From Verrucomicrobiota bacterium (GTDB lineage: Bacteria; Verrucomicrobiota; Verrucomicrobiia; Verrucomicrobiales; DEV007): DNA of 10,063 nucleotides. The translations under genes and the position numbers were made by a program. Positions 5,916-10,063 of the stretch are shown piece after piece. The notes under the pieces are model-generated. The model had not been told where the DNA came from. It searched no databases and was given only the letters and a program-made list of their open reading frames with translations. The stretch covers positions 1 to 10,063 of the forward strand of contig JAADHD010000339.1 in assembly GCA_013152075.1 (NCBI GenBank), read 5' to 3'. Within the stretch, counting starts at the first letter, position 1; each line of letters begins with the position of its first letter.

Positions 5916-6413
5916 ATGAAATCTATTGCCTTAATAATTACGACTTGTGCCTTCTTTTTCACTACCCTTCCACTTACGTATTCAGATGACAGCCCTTCCA
6001 ATACTTTGTTTTTCACTGCCAAAGGAGGAAAAAATCCAGGGAGATACGGCGGCAAACTAAGCAAGAATTCAGTGCTTCGTGTTCAGAAAGCCGGCGGAAA
6101 AAATATCGTTATCCTAAATGTCGTTCATGACCGGGACGAGAAATCTACTGTCTCATTCGCCGCAACACTGCAGTTGAAGGAAGCTTTCAAACCAGGAAAA
6201 TACGATCTAAAAGGCACTATGAGCCAAGCAGCACTTTTACCCAAAGGTACTTCGCACGGCGGTGACTTCTTCACAGTGCTCGCAGTAGCCGGATCCGGCA
6301 CCCTGATCGTGGAATCCGTCAATACCGAAAAAGGCAGCATCAAAGCCACCTTCACCATCTCTCAAGGAGATACAACCATTTCCGGAACTATTGATAAAAC
6401 GGCCATGAAATGA
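5916..6413 (+). CDS. Small secreted protein of unknown function
   Basis: A 165-residue protein I cannot assign. Residues 1-23 (MKSIALIITTCAFFFTTLPL then TYS) form a clear signal peptide, probably cleaved after TYS or nearby before DDSPSN. The mature part is Gly/Lys/Thr-rich with alternating hydrophobic residues typical of a beta barrel or sandwich: KNIVILNVVHD (62-72), FKPGKYDLKG (91-100), GSGTLIVESVN (126-136), then IKATFTISQGDTTISGTI (142-159). This order (a PGxY strand, then GxGTLxV, then a GTI/GTF strand) loosely recalls DUF6252-like lipid-associated or surface beta proteins, but that is only an impression. The ATG at 5916 is chosen because the signal peptide begins there; the same frame stays open upstream only as a shadow of pyrG. 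There is no Shine-Dalgarno sequence. The gap to pyrG is 31 bases without a terminator, so it may be co-transcribed with kdsB-pyrG. Confidence 0.85.
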   Translation: MKSIALIITTCAFFFTTLPLTYSDDSPSNTLFFTAKGGKNPGRYGGKLSKNSVLRVQKAGGKNIVILNVVHDRDEKSTVSFAATLQLKEAFKPGKYDLKGTMSQAALLPKGTSHGGDFFTVLAVAGSGTLIVESVNTEKGSIKATFTISQGDTTISGTIDKTAMK

Positions 6414-6437
6414 ATCACAACAATGGTGATATTTCAT
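6405..6437 (+). terminator. Hairpin between convergent genes, possible terminator
   Basis: ATGAAAT (6405-6411) pairs with ATTTCAT (6431-6437), and ATCAC (6414-6418) with GTGAT (6426-6430), giving a 12-bp stem with a two-base bulge and loop AACAATG. It overlaps the stop codon of the small secreted protein. No clear T-run follows on either strand, so efficient rho-independent termination is doubtful. The site lies between the convergent secreted-protein gene and clpS. Confidence 0.4.
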
Positions 6438-6510
6438 ACTTTCAGCCTTCAATATTGGGCCACTTCCAAAAGCTACTATTGCAAATAAGCAAATCTCACA
6501 GCGAAGTCAC

Positions 6511-6801
6511 TTACTCTTCCACCCGCTCCATTACCGCCAGCAATTGATAAGACTGCAATTGCTGAACATACAGCTCGGCTTTTTCTCGTTCCCCCCGCCA
6601 CACAATCGAGCGCCCGGCATGATGCACCTCGAGCATCAAAGCCATCGCTTTTTCTGTGGAATATCCAAAAATCCGCCGAAACACCAGCTGCACAAAGCTC
6701 ATCAAGTTGACCGGATCATCATGAACAACCACACACCACGGCAGATCGGTCTCTTCCGCCGTAGCGACGACGCTTAACTCTTCCAGATCTGTTCCTGACA
6801 T
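6511..6801 (-). CDS. clpS: ClpS adaptor for N-end rule degradation by ClpAP/ClpCP
   Basis: A 96-residue ClpS-type adaptor. ClpS proteins bind substrates with bulky N-terminal residues and deliver them to the Clp ATPase. The core WCVVVHDDPVNLMSFVQLVF (22-41) is followed by FGYSTEKAMALMLEVHHAG (45-63) and REKAELYVQQLQSYQLLAVM (72-91), all aligning with the family. In E. coli ClpS the pocket is formed by Asn34-Asp35-Asp36 and His66; here the first position is His27 (HDD) and the VHH motif keeps the later His. The DDPVN form is the variant I associate with actinobacterial ClpS. The ATG at 6799-6801 is chosen because the longer frame upstream is a shadow; a GTG just before it is possible. It lies 32 bases downstream of the UreF-like gene on the same strand. 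Confidence 0.92.
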   Translation of the reverse strand: MSGTDLEELSVVATAEETDLPWCVVVHDDPVNLMSFVQLVFRRIFGYSTEKAMALMLEVHHAGRSIVWRGEREKAELYVQQLQSYQLLAVMERVEE

Positions 6802-6833
6802 CACTCGCCTGCTTGCCCTTAATTCTGCACCAT

Positions 6834-7529
6834 TCACAAAGCGGCGATCGATTGCTCCGCTTTCCCCGGCCCTGCAAACACATCGCGAACCATAACCATA
6901 CTTTCGGGATACTGCTGATGAAAGCATTGTGGTGTCGCTTTAACTTGTGGCGATCCCCCGGTTTTCACAAAGCTTCTCAAACCGGCCCGCCACTCAAAAT
7001 ACACATAGGAGGTCAAGGCAGATAACAAGGGCAAGTTATATAACGCCGCCTGAAGGGCAAAAGTCGTCACCACATGCCCGGGACACTCCCCCTGCTCCAC
7101 GCAGCGAGCGTATTTTTTCCACTGTGGAGCTCTCTGCATTTCGCTTTTGCCCTCCAGAAACTGAATTCCCGCCTGCCGGCTCCTCTCGCGTTCTTCTAAG
7201 CTCAACTTTTGATCCAATTGATTATCCAAGTCAACCATCCGCCTGATCCTCATTTCGCTGGAAGCCAGATACACCTTGATGAAAGTTTCCGCCAACTGAT
7301 CCCTGAATACTTCACGTAACCAACGAAGCCACTGCTCCTTGAATTCCATTGCATCACTTGAGGCCTGCTCCTCTCCGGTTTGGTAGAAAAAAACACCTCC
7401 TCCGTCGCCATCTACTCCCATCACAGAAATCCCGATCGCACGCTCCATCTCATCTGTCGACTCTGCGTCATCAACCAAATATATGGATTTATTATCTGCT
7501 GCGTTATTTTTTAAACCATCACTGCTCAC
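6834..7529 (-). CDS. Uncharacterised protein with a UreF-like core (tentative)
   Basis: A 231-residue soluble protein. Residues about 66-190 follow the pattern of the urease accessory protein UreF as I know it: a helix QWLRWLREVFRDQLAE (66-81), LDNQLDQKL (101-109), ERERSRQAGIQFL (113-125; UreF has a conserved E-x-R-x-x-S-x-x-x-G), then GHVVTTFALQAALYNLPLLS (151-170) and YVYFEWRAGLRSFVK (175-189), where UreF has its GH motif and C-terminal helices. The canonical UreF N-terminus is not visible; residues 1-60 are acidic and Gly-rich (VDGDGGGVFFY). No urease genes are in the window. The match is from memory of a diverse family, so function stays open. The start is a GTG (7527-7529); a perfect TATAAT lies 5 bases upstream (minus strand, 7535-7540), so the mRNA could be leaderless, or the true start could be Met28. 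Probably co-transcribed with clpS. Confidence 0.8.
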   Translation of the reverse strand: MSSDGLKNNAADNKSIYLVDDAESTDEMERAIGISVMGVDGDGGGVFFYQTGEEQASSDAMEFKEQWLRWLREVFRDQLAETFIKVYLASSEMRIRRMVDLDNQLDQKLSLEERERSRQAGIQFLEGKSEMQRAPQWKKYARCVEQGECPGHVVTTFALQAALYNLPLLSALTSYVYFEWRAGLRSFVKTGGSPQVKATPQCFHQQYPESMVMVRDVFAGPGKAEQSIAAL

Positions 7530-7534
7530 GCCTG

Positions 7535-7562
7535 ATTATAAGCTGGCCGATGCATCTCTGAA
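7535..7562 (-). promoter_or_regulatory. Candidate promoter of the UreF-like gene and clpS
   Basis: The minus strand carries TATAAT (7535-7540), a perfect -10 consensus, preceded after 16 bases by TTCAGA (7557-7562), which matches the -35 consensus at four of six positions. The start codon GTG follows the -10 box after only 5 bases, so transcription would begin at or near it. Confidence 0.4.
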
Positions 7563-7658
7563 AGGAAAAACCCTCCTTCTTTTTCATCGTGGAAATCATA
7601 AATTCAATGAAGAATACAAGATAAAAATGCATTCTTTTCCACTTCGATGTTACACTTC

Positions 7659-8114
7659 TTAGCCCCGGCTCTGCTCCCATACCTCCGCCAAAATCTGCTC
7701 CTGTAAGCTCTTCATCACTTCGCGTTCATCCGGAGTTTTGTCGTCATGTCCATTCAAATGCAGCATGCCATGGATCAAATACAACAACGCCTCCTTCTCA
7801 ATCGAATGTCCGAACTTCACTCCTTCACGCTCAGCGGTTTCCAGACTGATGAAAATCTCGCCGTGATGAAAAGTGATCACGTCCGTTGGGGCAGGATCGC
7901 CCATGAATTCATCATGAAGCTGGGCAATTTTGTCATCCATGACAAGATTCACCTCAATTTCACTCAGATTTGGCAAGCAAACCTCGTGCTGTGCGGGATG
8001 AGCCAGACACAAAGGTAAGGCAATTTGACCACTCTCCAACAAACGCTGTGACGACAAGCCCAGAGTATCACCATGTTCAAAAATCAATAGTTCGGGTTTG
8101 CTATCCGCTGTCAT
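7659..8114 (-). CDS. ybeY: YbeY endoribonuclease (rRNA maturation)
   Basis: A 151-residue YbeY-family metallo-endoribonuclease, which acts in 16S rRNA 3'-end maturation and ribosome quality control. The family core is present: the segment IEVNLVMDDKIAQLHDEF (53-70), then PTDVITF (76-82), and the metal site HGMLHLNGHDD (115-125). The usual ligand pattern is H-x3-H-x5-H; here His115 and His119 are kept, but the third position is Asp125. I recall Asp at this site in other phyla, so activity is likely retained. The ATG at 8112-8114 has GGAGG almost touching it, closer than ideal. It is divergent from the histidine kinase gene with only 34 bases between start codons, so the two share a very short promoter region. 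A 129-base gap separates it from the next leftward gene. Confidence 0.95.
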   Translation of the reverse strand: MTADSKPELLIFEHGDTLGLSSQRLLESGQIALPLCLAHPAQHEVCLPNLSEIEVNLVMDDKIAQLHDEFMGDPAPTDVITFHHGEIFISLETAEREGVKFGHSIEKEALLYLIHGMLHLNGHDDKTPDEREVMKSLQEQILAEVWEQSRG

Positions 8115-8148
8115 TCCTCCATTTTATTTCACTTCTTTACCCACATCC

Positions 8149-8916
8149 ATGGAAAACCACCCTACTACATCTGAACAAGACAGCGACTTCCATTTCGCCG
8201 ACCAGCTGATTCTCGACGACTCAGGCACCCGAGCCTTTTACAAAAATTTATTGCAAGGCCTGATTCACAAAAACAACAATACCCTTGGAGTCATTCAGGG
8301 CTTTGCGACGCTTATATCAATGGAAGAAGGCTTGAACGAAGAGATGACTGAAAACATCGAACACATGCGCCACTCTATTACCCATGCGTCGGAGTTGGCA
8401 AAAATAATTCTTACTGCCGGAGGCTGTGCAAATATCGAGCCCGAACCCGCTGACCTCAGCGTCATGCTGCCCTACCTCGAGCAAAGCTCAAAAAGCATAT
8501 GTGAAAAACTGGGGGCCACCTTGCAAATGAACCAAGCTTCCCCTCTGCCTCCCGTATTGGTCGATAATGGTCGCTTCCAGGAATTAGTCCGGGAATTGAT
8601 AAAAAATGCTGCCGAAGCCACCGTGGAAAGCGGGCAAGGAGAAGTGGTGATCGATATTCTGCCACCTGGAAGTATTTCTGCGGCTGAAAATCAACGGGTT
8701 GATATTTTTGTTCGCAACACCTGTAAAGATATCGGAGCTGACAAGTTGAAAAAAGTCTTTGATCCATTTTTTACTACCAAAATAAATAGTCACTATGGCC
8801 TGGGCCTGACCACCGCCGGCGTTTTAGCGGGACAGATGAAAATGCGGCTTGGCATGCGATCATCTGAGGGAACCACCACCGCATGGCTCAGCGTCGCAAC
8901 CGCCCCTGCCCAGTGA
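8149..8916 (+). CDS. Orphan sensor histidine kinase (NtrB-like, no sensor domain)
   Basis: A 255-residue cytosolic histidine kinase-like protein with no membrane segment and no PAS or receiver domain. The dimerisation helix holds the phospho-acceptor candidate His40 in GLIHKNNNTLGVIQGFATLI, which matches the H-[DE]-x-N-N-x-L-x-x-I-x-G signature of NtrB-type kinases with Lys in place of the usual acidic residue. The HATPase_c domain follows: N-box FQELVRELIKNAAEATVE (143-160) with Asn153, F-box FDPFFTTK (204-211) and G2-box GLGLTTAG (217-224). The G1 box, normally D-x-G-x-G, reads RNTCKDIG (189-196), so its Asp and first Gly are missing. Phosphorylation may be weak or lost. The ATG at 8149 is preferred to an upstream ATG at 8098 that would overlap ybeY. 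No response regulator is adjacent; the protease gene begins 16 bases downstream, so the two probably share a transcript. Confidence 0.9.
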   Translation: MENHPTTSEQDSDFHFADQLILDDSGTRAFYKNLLQGLIHKNNNTLGVIQGFATLISMEEGLNEEMTENIEHMRHSITHASELAKIILTAGGCANIEPEPADLSVMLPYLEQSSKSICEKLGATLQMNQASPLPPVLVDNGRFQELVRELIKNAAEATVESGQGEVVIDILPPGSISAAENQRVDIFVRNTCKDIGADKLKKVFDPFFTTKINSHYGLGLTTAGVLAGQMKMRLGMRSSEGTTTAWLSVATAPAQ

Positions 8917-8932
8917 CCCGTGTTATTTTGCT

Positions 8933-10063
8933 ATGAAAATGAGCTCCCCTATTACCAATCTGATCACCTCCCTCGCCGCACTACTCGGCGCAGGACTCAT
9001 CTTTGCCTTGGTATCGGCAAAAAGCGATCGCTACAACTTATTCAATCTGCTCAGACAGCAAGCTCTAACCGGTGACATTGCCGCAATCCCTACCGATTCT
9101 CCCACTTCCCCTACTACGCCAACAGAAAAATCCAATCTATTGACTCAAGTCAACGACCTGCTGGCCGAACTGACAGAATCCGTGATCCCGTCAGTAGTCG
9201 CTATCGATACCAGCACCACCGTCGATCAAAGACGACTGGTGCCTTCCGGCCCCCTGGGTATTTTTGGTTACGTGCAGCGACACGAACGCTACCGCAAACC
9301 CGGTCTGGGATCGGGCTTTATCATTTCGGAAGAAGGATACGTGCTCACTAATCACCACGTCGTAGCAGGAGTTGATGAAATCCTAATCACCACCAATCAG
9401 GGACAAACTTACAAGGCTGAATGGATCGGCTCGGATGCCATCGTTGACATCGCTGTATTAAAAATTATCGACCCTGAGAAAAAATCTTTTCCAGCGTTAA
9501 AATTCGGAGACTCGGACAAAACCCGGGTCGGAGAGATAGTCCTCGCCGTAGGCAACCCCTTCGGATTAAGCGAAACTGTAACCAAAGGAATCATCAGCGC
9601 CAAACAGCGACAACTGAGTGACAGCACCAAACGATACCTGCAAACCGACACGGTGATCAACCCAGGAAACTCCGGGGGCCCCTTGGTAAATGTCAATGGA
9701 GACATCATCGGCGTTAACGTCGCACTCTTTAGCGGCCAACAAAACGTCCGTGTATGGCAAGGCGTCGGCCTCGCAATCCCTTCCAATGACGTGCATGAAG
9801 TTTTCGAAGCCATCGTCCATAAAAAACCGCTGATACGAGGCTATCTCGGTCTCGATCTTGCGGAGATCACTCCCTATATCGCTAGACAAGTGGGCCTGAC
9901 TCACTCCAATGGTGGGCTTGTCAGCAAAGTCGAAAAGGACTCCCCGGCTGCTAAAGCCGGCCTTCGGCCTGGCGATGTCATTCTCTCCATCGACGGACGC
10001 CCAGGCCCCTCCGCGCTGGAGCTGATCAATAAAATTCGCAGCCAGGATGCCGGCTCAACTCTT
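8933..10063 (+). CDS. Membrane-anchored HtrA/DegP-type serine protease with PDZ domain (3' truncated)
   Basis: A trypsin-like HtrA protease of envelope quality control; 377 codons are visible before the window ends. Residues 7-28 form one hydrophobic anchor (TNLITSLAALLGAGLIFALV), followed by a Pro/Thr/Ser-rich linker (52-66). The protease domain (about 78-300) has GLGSGFIIS (124-132), catalytic His142 in TNHHVV, Asp172 in VDIAVLKI and Ser247 in NPGNSGGPL, so the triad is complete; GNPFGLSETVTKGIIS (207-222) holds the usual activation region. A PDZ domain begins near residue 302 (GYLGLDLAEI, then SPAAKAGLRPGDVILSIDG) and is cut by the edge, so a second PDZ cannot be judged. The ATG at 8933-8935 is chosen because it starts the anchor; a second ATG two codons on is equally possible. 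No Shine-Dalgarno sequence is seen. A DegS-like or DegP/Q-like role is undecided. Confidence 0.95.
   Translation, partial: MKMSSPITNLITSLAALLGAGLIFALVSAKSDRYNLFNLLRQQALTGDIAAIPTDSPTSPTTPTEKSNLLTQVNDLLAELTESVIPSVVAIDTSTTVDQRRLVPSGPLGIFGYVQRHERYRKPGLGSGFIISEEGYVLTNHHVVAGVDEILITTNQGQTYKAEWIGSDAIVDIAVLKIIDPEKKSFPALKFGDSDKTRVGEIVLAVGNPFGLSETVTKGIISAKQRQLSDSTKRYLQTDTVINPGNSGGPLVNVNGDIIGVNVALFSGQQNVRVWQGVGLAIPSNDVHEVFEAIVHKKPLIRGYLGLDLAEITPYIARQVGLTHSNGGLVSKVEKDSPAAKAGLRPGDVILSIDGRPGPSALELINKIRSQDAGSTL

Noticed and set aside
7561..7600. AAGGA/TCCTT hairpin as ybeY terminator
   Set aside because: The stem has only 5 bp and no T-run follows it in the right place on the minus strand.
8098..8148. Upstream ATG at 8098 as start of the histidine kinase
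   Set aside because: It would overlap the start of divergent ybeY and adds a Pro/Phe-rich segment without domain character; ATG 8149 fits better.

Overview
The window most likely comes from a Gram-negative bacterium of the PVC group, probably Verrucomicrobiota. The support is indirect: kdsB and pyrG overlap as they do in the Chlamydia/Verrucomicrobia lineage, the kdsB gene implies Kdo-containing LPS, GroEL ends in a GGM-rich tail, and the intergenic DNA holds short A/G-rich repeat fragments of a kind I associate from memory with Verrucomicrobiota. No 16S or other marker is present, so this stays an inference.

Layout. Bases 1-101 are the last 32 codons of groEL, followed by two rho-independent terminators in tandem. 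A leftward hicB-hicA toxin-antitoxin pair (244-679) comes next, then about 240 bp of repeat-rich DNA. Bases 916-3453 hold a tight leftward cluster: a possible 48-codon ORF, a secreted helical protein, a second small secreted protein that appears frameshifted by an 8-bp tandem duplication, and phoH. The rightward kdsB-pyrG pair (4-nt overlap) follows, then a small secreted protein (5916-6413). The next stretch is leftward: clpS, a protein whose core resembles the urease chaperone UreF, and ybeY. The right end (8149-10063) carries a rightward orphan histidine kinase and a membrane-anchored HtrA/DegP-type protease that is cut by the window edge.

How the genes work together. Most are housekeeping genes for LPS and CTP synthesis (KdsB consumes the CTP that PyrG makes), ribosome and rRNA quality control (PhoH, YbeY) and proteostasis (GroEL, ClpS, HtrA). 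I see no phage, IS element, CRISPR array, tRNA or rRNA.

I did not find a convincing new multi-gene system. The observations most worth checking are: (1) the 8-bp duplication that separates a signal peptide from its mature protein, where removing one copy restores a 160-residue ORF; (2) the UreF-like protein next to clpS with no urease genes in view; (3) the C-terminus of PhoH written by an intergenic 10-bp repeat; (4) the kinase with a degenerate ATP-lid motif, paired with HtrA; and (5) the unlisted 48-codon ORF two bases upstream of a secreted-protein gene.
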